This document shows, piece by piece, positions 26,432-35,794 of a stretch of DNA of 64,000 nt (position 1 is its first letter; every line of letters starts with the position of its first letter). Where the stretch lies: assembly GCA_934096265.1 (NCBI GenBank), contig CAKOLI010000002.1, positions 1 to 64,000 on the forward strand, written 5' to 3'. This DNA is from an uncultured Bacilli bacterium. GTDB taxonomy: Bacteria; Bacillota_I; Bacilli_A; RF39; UBA660. The notes beneath the pieces were generated by a model. It was not told the origin of the DNA. It did not search any database and saw nothing but the letters and a program-made list of their open reading frames with translations. The position numbers and the translations under genes were made by a program.

Positions 26432-27733
26432 TTAATCCTTAACGGCCTTAAACATCTTCTTCCAAAGACCAGTACCAGAATAATTTAAAATACCTACTTT
26501 ATATATCTTCATACCATATTTATATAATAAGAATATAAACACTAACATTATTACAATAGCAATAATCATATCAAGTATTGTAAACTGACCAAGCACAAGC
26601 AATGCTGGTGCAAGAAGTGCAGATATAAAAGGAACAAATCCTAATATCTTAATAATAATACTTCCATCAAAAGTCGCCGCCATAAAAGACAAATAATACG
26701 CTGCCATAGAAACAATCATAATAGGTGTTTGCAATTGTTGGTAATCTTCCATATTAGTAGTCATTGAAGCAAGAACACCCGCTAATAATGAATAAGCAAA
26801 AAACGTAATAAGCATAAGAATTAAAGTAACAGGTATCGCTCTACTTAAAGAAGCAAGAAGACCAGTAGCATCTAAACTATCTATAACAGAACTAACATAA
26901 CCTCCTACTCCACCACCTATTAAACTACCTGTAGTAGTAATTCTAATAACAGCACCTACACCTATATATAATATAAGTAAAATCCCTTGTGTAATAACAA
27001 ATATATTACCCGCTAAAACCTTAGAAGCAAAATGAACAGAAGGAGATACATTAGAAATAATAATCTCCATACCCTTAGTAGTCTTCTCCTCATTAATCTC
27101 TGCTCCTATCATTTGTACTAAAAACATCGCTAACATAAAAAATGGAAGTATAATAAGAGGAAAAACAGTACCCATAATAAGCTCCATCATCTCATTAACA
27201 TTCTTACTATCATCAAGCTTAACCCTCTCTAACATAACAGGCTCATTTACTATATTAAGCACTTCTTGTGATATATTATAATAATTTAATGCTACATCTC
27301 TCTTTAAAGCATTCAAACTACTAATAATTAACTGATATAAAGAAGTATCTATATTCTTATTAGTAGTCATCTTAACACTAATAAACTTACTATCATCCCT
27401 ATTTATCTCAAGCAATATCTTATTATCTTCTTTGACAGAATCAAGAGCCTTATCTACTCCATCAGTATAATTAACAATATTATAATTATCATTACCTAAT
27501 ATACTACTATTAGATATATATATATCATTAAACTTATCATACAAAGAAGCATTATCTATAACCAATATATTAGTAGTATCATTAAAATCCCCTCCAAAAA
27601 ACTTAATAATACTATCTATATTCAAAAGCCCCGCTATTACTACTAAAAGTATAACATTAGCAATAACAAACCACTTAGTCTTCATCTTCTTACGTAAACT
27701 ATTCTTAGTCAAATACCATAACTTAGCCTTCAT
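26432..27733 (-). CDS. ABC-2 type transporter permease (NatB-like)
   Basis: About 433 residues with one N-terminal membrane helix, a 170-residue extracytoplasmic domain and five or six C-terminal spans, the layout of NatB/YhaP permeases; GAEINEEKTTKGMEIIISNVSP is a family motif. The ATG at 27733 overlaps the end of the ATPase gene, whose last codons supply GGGTGAG as ribosome site. Works with the ATPase at 27723-28625, probably for export of Na+ or a peptide/antibiotic. Confidence 0.88.
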   Translation of the reverse strand: MKAKLWYLTKNSLRKKMKTKWFVIANVILLVVIAGLLNIDSIIKFFGGDFNDTTNILVIDNASLYDKFNDIYISNSSILGNDNYNIVNYTDGVDKALDSVKEDNKILLEINRDDSKFISVKMTTNKNIDTSLYQLIISSLNALKRDVALNYYNISQEVLNIVNEPVMLERVKLDDSKNVNEMMELIMGTVFPLIILPFFMLAMFLVQMIGAEINEEKTTKGMEIIISNVSPSVHFASKVLAGNIFVITQGILLILYIGVGAVIRITTTGSLIGGGVGGYVSSVIDSLDATGLLASLSRAIPVTLILMLITFFAYSLLAGVLASMTTNMEDYQQLQTPIMIVSMAAYYLSFMAATFDGSIIIKILGFVPFISALLAPALLVLGQFTILDMIIAIVIMLVFIFLLYKYGMKIYKVGILNYSGTGLWKKMFKAVKD

Positions 27734-28625
27734 ATTTCTCACCCACTATACTAACAAATATATCATTCAAACTAGCATCCTCTACACTAAACTTAACTAT
27801 ATTATCACACTTACTAATATACTTAAAAAGAGGCTTAACATATGAAGAATCAGCAATACTAACCCTATAAGTAGAAGAAACTAACTCTACATCAAGAACA
27901 CCCTCTTGCTTCTTTAAATCATCTACATCTATATCTCCACATACATTAATAATCTTCTTCCTAAAATTCTTCTTAATATCCTTCAAATTCCCACTAAGAA
28001 TACTCTTCCCCTTAACTAGTATAAGTAACTTCTCACAAAACATCTCTACATGCTCCATCCTATGAGAAGAGAAAATTATCATAGTACCATTCTTCTTCAA
28101 ATCAAGAATAATCTTCTTAAACAACTCTACATTAATAGGATCTAACCCACTAAAAGGCTCATCCAATATAAGTAACTTAGGCTTATGAATAATCGCAGTA
28201 ATTAACTGTATCTTTTGCTGATTACCCTTAGATAACTCCTTAATCTTCCTATTCTTATACATAGAAATACCTAACTCATCTAACAAAACATCAAGTCTTC
28301 TCTCAGCCTCACTCTCACTAAGCCCCTTAAGCACTCCATAAAACTTAACCTGTTCTAACACTGTAAGCTTAGTAAGCAAACTTCTTTCCTCAGTAAGAAA
28401 ACCTATCTCATCAGTAACAGAATAATCTATCTTCTTACCATTCAAAGTAATACTACCAGTATAATCATCAATAAGACCCATAATCATCCTAAAAGTAGTA
28501 GTCTTACCAGCACCATTCAAACCAAGCAAACCAAATATCTCTCCCTCATCAACAGAAAAAGACAAATCATCCACTGCTTTCAACTTATCATAATATTTAG
28601 TTACATGTTCTACCTTTAACATCAT
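27723..28625 (-). CDS. ABC transporter ATP-binding protein (NatA-like)
   Basis: About 300 residues. Walker A GLNGAGKTT, Q-loop region FLTEERSLL, signature LSKGNQQKIQL, Walker B LLILDEPFSGLDP and H-loop SSHRMEHVE, with the extended C-terminal domain of the NatA/YhaQ group. The start ATG at 28625 follows GGGTGA; an upstream TTG at 28637 is less likely. First gene of the pair with the NatB-like permease. Confidence 0.93.
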   Translation of the reverse strand: MMLKVEHVTKYYDKLKAVDDLSFSVDEGEIFGLLGLNGAGKTTTFRMIMGLIDDYTGSITLNGKKIDYSVTDEIGFLTEERSLLTKLTVLEQVKFYGVLKGLSESEAERRLDVLLDELGISMYKNRKIKELSKGNQQKIQLITAIIHKPKLLILDEPFSGLDPINVELFKKIILDLKKNGTMIIFSSHRMEHVEMFCEKLLILVKGKSILSGNLKDIKKNFRKKIINVCGDIDVDDLKKQEGVLDVELVSSTYRVSIADSSYVKPLFKYISKCDNIVKFSVEDASLNDIFVSIVGEKYEG

Positions 28626-28693
28626 CAATTCACCCAAAACAATTATATTACATTTAACAAACTAAGTCAATCAAGTCCTATACATTAAATCAT

Positions 28694-28741
28694 ATAAAAA
28701 TATAACTATCAAGATATAAATCCCATAGTTATATTTTTTAT
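28694..28741. terminator. Terminator downstream of surface gene, cassette 2
   Basis: AAATATAACTAT and ATAGTTATATTT arms around 28694-28708 and 28728-28741, with T runs available on both strands. Confidence 0.6.
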
Positions 28742-28748
28742 ACATAAA

Positions 28749-30527
28749 TTAGTTAGTTGTTAGGACGGAACGGAAAGACATGCGGTCCCATGCAACTCCA
28801 GTAGAACTGCCGAAGTAAAATATATCTAGCTTATCGTTATCAGATAAACCCCCACGAGCAAAGAATGAAGCAAATACGCGAACGTCTGTCGAATAGAAAT
28901 ATGCTACAAAATTTTTTGTATTATCAATGCTACCATCATTCATTTCGCCTGTGGCATCTCCTAGTATTCTTCTATCGTATACAGCTGGAGCATTAGATGC
29001 ATAAGCATTTAATAATCTATATGTATATGTATCTACATATTTACTTCCAAAAGGTAATGTACTTGTAGTAAATCCAGAAGATGAATACATAAGCCCTGTA
29101 CCATCGCTAGTTTCCATTACTCCCATTACATGTTCAGTTGCTCCTCCTGCCATATCATATACGCCGTATACATTACCTGTTGTAGATGCTTTTGTTCCTA
29201 CACTACTTGTATAGCTTGTACAAGTTGTTGTTTTACTTGTTAAATCTATTTCACTTGCTGGTCCACATCCTGCCTTATAATATGGACTGCTACTCGCACG
29301 ATATGCATTATTACCTATATCAGTAGTACCTAATCCATATTTACTTTGTTTTAAATATGCTACTGCCCCCCAATCAGTATTTTTCATCATATGTGCATCT
29401 ACCCTACTTACTCCATTTGATGTTAAATAAGTATCTGTACCAAGTTTTTGTGATGTACTAAATTGAGTTGATACGTTTTGATTAACTAAAGAAATTAAAT
29501 TAGATTTTATAGTAGGTGCATCTGCAGTACCACTAGTTTCAAACTTACCTACCCAAATACCTGATAATTCATCTTCCCCAAAGGTAAACGCTGGATGCGT
29601 AAGCCATGACCCGTTTGTACTTCCAGTTGACTTAGTAGTATCTTTACCTTCAAATTCTACTTGTATCTCTATTGGGTCCATTTTTTCAGAATTTACATTA
29701 AATAATTGATACTTATATCTTGGTATCCATACGTAATATGCTAATATATCATCTTCTAATACTTCACTACCTATAGGTTTAGTTACATCAGACATATAAC
29801 TATCTCTTGTATCACTTGTAACCATTACGGCATTGGCCCATTTCTTAACATCGTAGTCATACCAATCTCCTGTTTGTGTTGTTGATGCCTTAACCCATTT
29901 AGAACCATCCCACTTAATCGGTATCATTCCTTCTGCTAGAACTGGTTCACTTGCTCCAGAAGCATCAAGTAATACACTAGGAGTACATGCATTTTCCTGT
30001 TGACTAGCTTTGATAGTTAGTTTAAATAAAAAACTCTTTCCTCCCATAGATAATGGATTATCCATAGTACCATCTATCCAGATATATAACTTATATGTAG
30101 ATATATTACTTGTAATAGGTTGACTAGTTGCGATAGTTATTACTTGTCCTTGTGTTTTGCCTTCAAAGTTACCACTTCCTACTAAATTATTACCATTATA
30201 TAATTTATATTTAAAACTCTTATGTTGTAGCTCAGTTGGTAATGTAGTTAATGTTAAAGTAAAATCACTACATACAGATGTACCTATATCACTGTTTTGT
30301 TTAACAGTAAACTCTTCTACTACTCCATTCTCTTTATTATTTGTAGGATATAATTCTTTACCTACTATATCTACATTAGTATTAATGATATCTATTCCAT
30401 TAACATTAAATGTAACATCTGTATTATCTGTACTATTCCAAGTAAACCATGCAGTAGTTACTCCCATAACTAACATTGTAATAGTTATTACTCCTATTAT
30501 TAAGTATACTCTCTTATTATTATCCAT
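28749..30527 (-). CDS. Surface protein, paralogue with divergent C-terminal lectin-like domain
   Basis: 592 residues, nearly identical to the 23638-25422 protein over the N-terminal membrane segment (ending TTAWFTW), beta domain and central block (YYVWIPRYKYQLF, DELSGIWVGKFETS). The C-terminal domain keeps GNVYGVYDMAGGATEHVMG and FARGG...MSFRS but ends SVLTTN, has no GC-rich segment limited to NNC/NNT codons, and lacks the conserved 3' flank with hairpins. It therefore looks like a fixed copy that can no longer be diversified. Same leader with a G10 tract. Confidence 0.8.
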   Translation of the reverse strand: MDNNKRVYLIIGVITITMLVMGVTTAWFTWNSTDNTDVTFNVNGIDIINTNVDIVGKELYPTNNKENGVVEEFTVKQNSDIGTSVCSDFTLTLTTLPTELQHKSFKYKLYNGNNLVGSGNFEGKTQGQVITIATSQPITSNISTYKLYIWIDGTMDNPLSMGGKSFLFKLTIKASQQENACTPSVLLDASGASEPVLAEGMIPIKWDGSKWVKASTTQTGDWYDYDVKKWANAVMVTSDTRDSYMSDVTKPIGSEVLEDDILAYYVWIPRYKYQLFNVNSEKMDPIEIQVEFEGKDTTKSTGSTNGSWLTHPAFTFGEDELSGIWVGKFETSGTADAPTIKSNLISLVNQNVSTQFSTSQKLGTDTYLTSNGVSRVDAHMMKNTDWGAVAYLKQSKYGLGTTDIGNNAYRASSSPYYKAGCGPASEIDLTSKTTTCTSYTSSVGTKASTTGNVYGVYDMAGGATEHVMGVMETSDGTGLMYSSSGFTTSTLPFGSKYVDTYTYRLLNAYASNAPAVYDRRILGDATGEMNDGSIDNTKNFVAYFYSTDVRVFASFFARGGLSDNDKLDIFYFGSSTGVAWDRMSFRSVLTTN

Positions 30528-30643
30528 ATATTTTCTTACTCCCTTTCTCTATCATTAAAATTATCATATCACATTATAACTTAAAAATGTGTAGAATTAA
30601 CTAATAAGATACTATAAAATATAAAAAATCTACACCAAAGAAC

Positions 30644-30661
30644 ATAGCTAAAAATAGCTAT
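30644..30661 (-). terminator. Leader hairpin, cassette 2
   Basis: Arms ATAGCTA and TAGCTAT with an AAAA/TTTT loop; the T run is weaker (GTTCTTT). The G9-frame small ORF would stop at 30666, four bases upstream. Confidence 0.5.
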
Positions 30662-30665
30662 ATCT

Positions 30666-30804
30666 CTAACATAGATTTATATATTTTTTATAATTTCTTT
30701 GATAGTTAAAATAAGGCTTAAACCCTTTATTTATAAGGCTTTGTAATTGCCCCCCCCCCTAGTAAAATAAGGGTTTTAGTAAACTTTTTATTAACTTTGC
30801 TCAT
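30666..30804 (-). CDS. Phase-variable small leader ORF, cassette 2 (G10, out of frame)
   Basis: ATG at 30804 after TTAGGAG. Encodes MSKVNKKFTKTLILL, then ten Gs (complement of 30750-30759) that force a stop at 30727 after 25 residues. With nine Gs it reads QLQSLINKGFKPYFNYQ and on to 30666 (45 residues). Same structure as cassettes 1 and 3. Confidence 0.65.
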
Positions 30805-30889
30805 CACTATCAACTCCTAAATTCTTATTAATTTTTATCTAAAATTTGTGAATTTTTTGGTACTCTCAATTCACTTATCTTATGTACTA

Positions 30890-30918
30890 ATCATACCATA
30901 AAATTAACCCATAGTAAA
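30890..30918 (-). promoter_or_regulatory. Promoter of small leader ORF, cassette 2 (P1)
   Basis: TTTACT, 17 bp, TGGTATGAT on the minus strand; -35 at 30913-30918, -10 at 30890-30895. The spacer differs in sequence from cassettes 1 and 3 but keeps its length. Confidence 0.6.
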
Positions 30919-30931
30919 TACCTAATATTAA

Positions 30932-31687
30932 TTATTTTCTTAAAAGTCTAACATATTCCTTACTATCCATATCTCTACATACTAAAGAAGAAGCTTCCTT
31001 CAAATATTTAACATCATGACCTACATACTCACTAACCCTTTTCCTAAACAAAGAAATAAATGATATAGCATCACTATACCTATCACTATATAATGACATA
31101 AGATTACTATCTTGCTTAACAAAATCATCAAAAAATCCATCTACTAAGAATAATACTAAAGACCTATCTATCATCATACAATTCTCTTTATATAAATTCT
31201 TAAAAGGAAAACTATACTCTTCTAATACATTTATATAATCTAAAGTATCTATTATATAAATATTACTATTATAATAAAGAATATTATATCTAATATCATT
31301 TAACAATATATTATTAGAACTAACCTTATATACATCAGAATATACTAAAGATATAGCATTAACTATATTATCTAAATTAACCATCAGAGGATTAATCTTA
31401 TGTAAATTATATGCCTTCTTATACATAGAAGTATACCCAATAACCTTACCCTCGCATAATATAACATCATTAGGCCAAATAAACGTATTATTAATAATAT
31501 TACTATACTTTAATATTCTATCCTCATTAATAAAACACTTCTCATTATAAAAATAACTATGAAATATCTTATATACAGTATTACTATAAGTATCTAAAAA
31601 GCATTCCCCCTCAGCACCACCATCTATGTACTTAAATCTCTTACTTTTAATAAATAAATCTACTTCACTTCTACTCTTAAACTCCAT
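30932..31687 (-). CDS. Protein-kinase-like protein
   Basis: 251 residues. YIDGGAEGECFLD followed by TVYKIFH looks like a Gly loop and ATP-binding Lys; NNILLNDIRYNILYYNSNIYIIDTLDYI resembles the catalytic and DFG regions of atypical aminoglycoside-kinase/protein-kinase folds. The catalytic Asp context is unusual, so activity is uncertain. The ATG at 31687 has AGGGGAG upstream; the frame also extends to 31726 without a site. Followed on the same strand by the leader of surface cassette 2, preceded by priA. Confidence 0.5.
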   Translation of the reverse strand: MEFKSRSEVDLFIKSKRFKYIDGGAEGECFLDTYSNTVYKIFHSYFYNEKCFINEDRILKYSNIINNTFIWPNDVILCEGKVIGYTSMYKKAYNLHKINPLMVNLDNIVNAISLVYSDVYKVSSNNILLNDIRYNILYYNSNIYIIDTLDYINVLEEYSFPFKNLYKENCMMIDRSLVLFLVDGFFDDFVKQDSNLMSLYSDRYSDAISFISLFRKRVSEYVGHDVKYLKEASSLVCRDMDSKEYVRLLRK

Positions 31688-31746
31688 AATAACTCCCCTT
31701 AAAACATAAACTATATAATAACACATATATATATATATTGCAAATA

Positions 31747-33918
31747 CTACATCCTAACAGGAGAATTATCTATCTCTAACCTAACCTTATTATTAGACTT
31801 ATAAATATCATCTAAACACTTAAGAGTCCTATATAACTTATCCTCATTCTTATACTTAACTATACACTGAAAATGATATATATTATTAACCTTAAACGTA
31901 TTTGCAATAGAGGGCCCTAACACAATATAATCATCCCCTAAAGTACTCTTAAGATAATTACCCACCTTATTAGCTTCCTTCATACACATATCATAATCCT
32001 TACTAAGTATCCTAATCAAAGACAAATAATAATAAGGAGGATACTTAAGCTTCTTACGAATATTCATCTCATAATTAAAAAATCCATAATAATCATGCTC
32101 CTTAGCATACATAATACTATAATGATCCTTATTATAAGTCTGAATAACAACACTCCCCTCCTTATCACTCCTACCTGCTCTACCAGATACTTGTGTAAGA
32201 AGTTCAAAAGTATACTCACTACTCCTAAAATCAGGAACATTCAAAGAACTATCCGCGTTAATTACCCCAACTAAAGTAACATTAGGAAAATCAAGTCCCT
32301 TAGCAATCATCTGAGTACCTACTAAAACATCATACTTATAATCCATAAAATCCTTAATAATCTTATTATGTGACTTCTTATTAGAAGTAGTATCCAAATC
32401 CATTCTAACTACCCTAGCTCCAAATAACTTTCTAACCTCTTCCTCTAACTTCTCTGTCCCAATACCATAATCCCTAAAATCCTTACAATGACACTTAGGA
32501 CAACTATCATATACCTTAAGTGCATACGAGCAATAATGGCACCTTAACATATCACTACTCTTATGATACGTAAGACTAATATCACAATTAGGACACATAA
32601 CTGTATACCCACAATTTTTACAAGTAACCATCGAAGAATAACCCCTTCTATTTAAAAGAAGTAATACCTGCTCTTTTTTATTTAACCTATCTATTATCTC
32701 ACTTTTTAAAGTATCCCCTATATAAGAAGCACTATGCTCTTTCTTTAAATCAACAATCTTTATAACAGGCATCTTCTTACTATTAGCCCTATTCTTCAAA
32801 GTAAGTAACTTATATACCCCCTTCTTAGCCCTTGCAAAAGACTCCAAACTAGGAGTAGCACTACCTAATACCAAAGGACAATTATGATACTTACACCTAA
32901 ACAAAGCAACATCCCTAGTATGATACCTAGGATTATTATCCTGCTTATAACTAGTAACCTGCTCCTCATCTATAATAATTACCCCTATATTATCAAAAGG
33001 AGAAAATACCGCACTCCTAGCCCCTACAACTATCTTAACATCCCCATTCTTAATCTTCCTATACTCATCATACCTCTCTGCATCACTCATTCCACTATGC
33101 ATAACTGCTACATCACTCTTAAACCTATTCCTAAACCTACTAACTATCTGAGGAGTCAAACTAATCTCAGGGACCAACATAATAGCATTCTTACCCATCT
33201 TAATAACACTATCTATAATATTAATATAAACCTCAGTCTTCCCACTACCAGTAACCCCATATAACAAATAAGTATTATTAGTATTAATATTACTAACTAC
33301 AGCATCTACAGCCTCCCTCTGCTGCTTATTAAGAGTAATATTCTCACTCTTAACAATAGACTCATCATTATACCTATATACCTCCTTCTCAACCACCCTA
33401 ACCAAATCTCTCTTAACCAAAGCCCTAATCACACTACTATTACCACCATCTACCTTAATACATCCATTATCTATAATATAACTAAGTACCTCTCTTTGCT
33501 TATCGTACTTACAAACATCTAAATACCTATAAACATCATCTATATCATTCAAATAAGCATACTTATCCATCTTAACACTCATATTAGTCTTATAAGAAGC
33601 CTTCAAAGCCTTAGGCAACATAACCTGATAAGCACTAATCATCGAACACATAGTCTTAGACACAATATATTTACCAAGCTCTAGCATCTCAGAAGACAAA
33701 ACAACATCCTTATCCTTAACATCAAGTATATCCTTAACCATATCCCCATCATAAGAAGAAAATATATCTACAACAAACCCCTCTAAATACCTATTATTAA
33801 AAGGAACACTAACCCTTACCCCCACCTTAACTAAAGAAACCAAATTAGAAGGTACCCTATAAGTAAAACACTTATCTACATTCTTAACACCAATCTCCAC
33901 TAATACACTAACATACAT
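31747..33918 (-). CDS. priA: Primosomal helicase PriA
   Basis: 723-residue replication-restart helicase. DNA-binding N-terminus (MYVSVLVEIGVKNVDKCFTYRVP, FNNRYLEGFVV), Walker A GVTGSGKTE, zinc-binding region with CKNCGYTVMCPNCD and CHYCSYALKVYDSCPKC, motifs V-VI (GTQMIAKGLDFPNVT, QVSGRAGRSDKEGSV). Walker B reads DEEQ instead of DEEH. The ATG at 33918 follows GGAG and matches the family start; the frame upstream to 33996 is spurious. Confidence 0.95.
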   Translation of the reverse strand: MYVSVLVEIGVKNVDKCFTYRVPSNLVSLVKVGVRVSVPFNNRYLEGFVVDIFSSYDGDMVKDILDVKDKDVVLSSEMLELGKYIVSKTMCSMISAYQVMLPKALKASYKTNMSVKMDKYAYLNDIDDVYRYLDVCKYDKQREVLSYIIDNGCIKVDGGNSSVIRALVKRDLVRVVEKEVYRYNDESIVKSENITLNKQQREAVDAVVSNINTNNTYLLYGVTGSGKTEVYINIIDSVIKMGKNAIMLVPEISLTPQIVSRFRNRFKSDVAVMHSGMSDAERYDEYRKIKNGDVKIVVGARSAVFSPFDNIGVIIIDEEQVTSYKQDNNPRYHTRDVALFRCKYHNCPLVLGSATPSLESFARAKKGVYKLLTLKNRANSKKMPVIKIVDLKKEHSASYIGDTLKSEIIDRLNKKEQVLLLLNRRGYSSMVTCKNCGYTVMCPNCDISLTYHKSSDMLRCHYCSYALKVYDSCPKCHCKDFRDYGIGTEKLEEEVRKLFGARVVRMDLDTTSNKKSHNKIIKDFMDYKYDVLVGTQMIAKGLDFPNVTLVGVINADSSLNVPDFRSSEYTFELLTQVSGRAGRSDKEGSVVIQTYNKDHYSIMYAKEHDYYGFFNYEMNIRKKLKYPPYYYLSLIRILSKDYDMCMKEANKVGNYLKSTLGDDYIVLGPSIANTFKVNNIYHFQCIVKYKNEDKLYRTLKCLDDIYKSNNKVRLEIDNSPVRM

Positions 33919-34029
33919 AACACCATCTCCAGTACCATACATATCAAAATAATAACAAATATAAACCCAAAAGTCAAACAAAAAGAACATAGACATATCA
34001 TTATATATCTACATTCTAAATCACATATC

Positions 34030-35379
34030 CTACTCACTAGTAGTTATAGTTACTGTTCTTCCATCAGAGGTTGTTACTGTACCACTTACAAAGGCAGTAC
34101 CTGAAGTGCCTGTTATTGCTAAGTTCCAGTCTAATGACTTACTACCTAGATTATATATTGTAGTTAAGTTAGGATTAGAGGATGAATTGGAATAAAATGC
34201 ACTAACACCTAAGCTACTTAATTTAGAGTTTTTGCCTATATATACAGTTGTTAAATTGTTGCCAGTAAATGCATCACTTTCTATTGAAGTTACACTATTA
34301 GGAATGGTTATACTTGTTAAATTGTTATCATAAAAAGCAGAACCTCCTATTATGGTTACACTGTTTGGAATAACTACGTTTGTTAGACTGTTACGATCTA
34401 GATTATCACCATCATAAAAGGCATTGTTTTCTATTGTTGTCATGGTATATTTTGAAGAAGACTGAGTATTATTAACTACCTTTACCATGCCAGAAGCTGT
34501 AAAGCTATAATAGTTCGGCTTGTCTAACTCACTTTGATATTGGTCTATTAACGTTTGTAGAGTTATGCCATTAGCACTACCCCCATTACATACTGTTTCC
34601 GCGGATGTAGCATTACCAAGGGTTGCTGTTAGAAAGAACTTACAATTATTAATAGCCTTAGCAGAAGGATTTTCAACCAATGCATATGTTCTAGTAGTTT
34701 TTGTAATTTCAGAAGGAATAACTAAATCAGTTATTTGTTCATAACCCATTTCATTATCTTTAAAACAATAATACTTTGCTAGAGTTGCGGTCATATTACT
34801 TTCATTTGTTGTAATGTTAAAACAATAGTCAGGTGTTGCATATGCTTGTTGGCCTGCTTCTAGTTTAAGTTTGAAGTTAAATTCTTTACCTCCCATGGCA
34901 AGAGGGTTACTGTAGTTTTCTCCATCTATCCAAATATATAATGTATAGCTAGTTGATGTAGTTGTTATCATTGTTTGAGTAAGCAATACATCACTTCCTA
35001 CTGTAGCATTGCTAAAGTTACCACTGGCAATAGATGTATCTTCTTTATATAAATTCCATCTAAATGATACATCTTTTAGGTTATCATCTAGTTTTATTAT
35101 ATCTAGTGATATTTTAGTATATATATCTATATTAGATGTAGTTACTAGGCTAAATTTATGTATTACATTATCAGTATTAGTCATCGAGGCTGTAGGATAT
35201 AGCTTTTTATTTAGAACATTAGCATTTCCTGTATAAGTAATATCTAGTCCTTCTACATTAAATGTTACATCTGTATTAATACTACTTCTCCAAGTAAACC
35301 ACGCAGTAGTTACTCCCATTATTAGCATAGTAATAGTTATTACCCCTATTATTAAGTATACTCTTTTATTATTATCCAT
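34030..35379 (-). CDS. Surface protein with BspA-like leucine-rich repeats, cassette 3
   Basis: 449 residues. It shares the N-terminal membrane segment (RVYLIIGVITITMLIMGVTTAWFTW) and beta domain of the other cassette proteins, but from about residue 190 it carries a different C-terminal half with BspA/LRR_5 repeats (LTNVVIPNSVTIIGGSAFYDNNLTSITIPNSV and similar). BspA-type repeats usually mediate adhesion. The leader contains the same small ORF without the G tract. Domain swapping on a common anchor and leader is the simplest explanation. Confidence 0.8.
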   Translation of the reverse strand: MDNNKRVYLIIGVITITMLIMGVTTAWFTWRSSINTDVTFNVEGLDITYTGNANVLNKKLYPTASMTNTDNVIHKFSLVTTSNIDIYTKISLDIIKLDDNLKDVSFRWNLYKEDTSIASGNFSNATVGSDVLLTQTMITTTSTSYTLYIWIDGENYSNPLAMGGKEFNFKLKLEAGQQAYATPDYCFNITTNESNMTATLAKYYCFKDNEMGYEQITDLVIPSEITKTTRTYALVENPSAKAINNCKFFLTATLGNATSAETVCNGGSANGITLQTLIDQYQSELDKPNYYSFTASGMVKVVNNTQSSSKYTMTTIENNAFYDGDNLDRNSLTNVVIPNSVTIIGGSAFYDNNLTSITIPNSVTSIESDAFTGNNLTTVYIGKNSKLSSLGVSAFYSNSSSNPNLTTIYNLGSKSLDWNLAITGTSGTAFVSGTVTTSDGRTVTITTSE

Positions 35380-35517
35380 ATATTTCTTACTCCCTTTCTA
35401 TCATTAAAATTATCATATCATATTATAATTTAAAAATGTGTAGAATTAACTAATAAGATACTACTAATTAAATATAAAAAAATCTATATCAAAAATACAA
35501 GCCAAAAAGCTATATTT

Positions 35518-35652
35518 TTAATATAGATTTATATATTTTTTTATATATTTTTGATAGTTAAAATGAGGTTTAAGTCCTTTATTAATAAGGCTTTGTAATT
35601 GTCCTCTTAGTAAAATAAGGGTTTTAGGACATTTTTGGTTAACTTTACTCAT
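35518..35652 (-). CDS. Small leader ORF, cassette 3 (intact)
   Basis: ATG at 35652 after TAGGAG. 44 codons with no interruption (begins MSKVNQKCPKTLILLRGQLQ, ends with KKYINLY), stop TAA at 35518. AGAGGA replaces the G tract of cassettes 1 and 2. The stop lies next to a hairpin with a T run. It shows that the reading frame is conserved as a 41-45 residue peptide. Confidence 0.65.
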   Translation of the reverse strand: MSKVNQKCPKTLILLRGQLQSLINKGLKPHFNYQKYIKKYINLY

Positions 35653-35739
35653 CACTATCAACTCCTAAAATCTTATGAATTTTTATCATAAAATTTGTAA
35701 ATTTTTTCTAAGTTTTAAATTCACTTATTTTATGAGCTA

Positions 35740-35768
35740 ATCATAACATAAAATTAATTATTAGTAAA
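35740..35768 (-). promoter_or_regulatory. Promoter of small leader ORF, cassette 3 (P1)
   Basis: TTTACT (35763-35768), 17 bp, TGTTATGAT with -10 at 35740-35745 on the minus strand. Confidence 0.6.
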
Positions 35769-35794
35769 TATATTTTATAAATATTTTTACTAAA

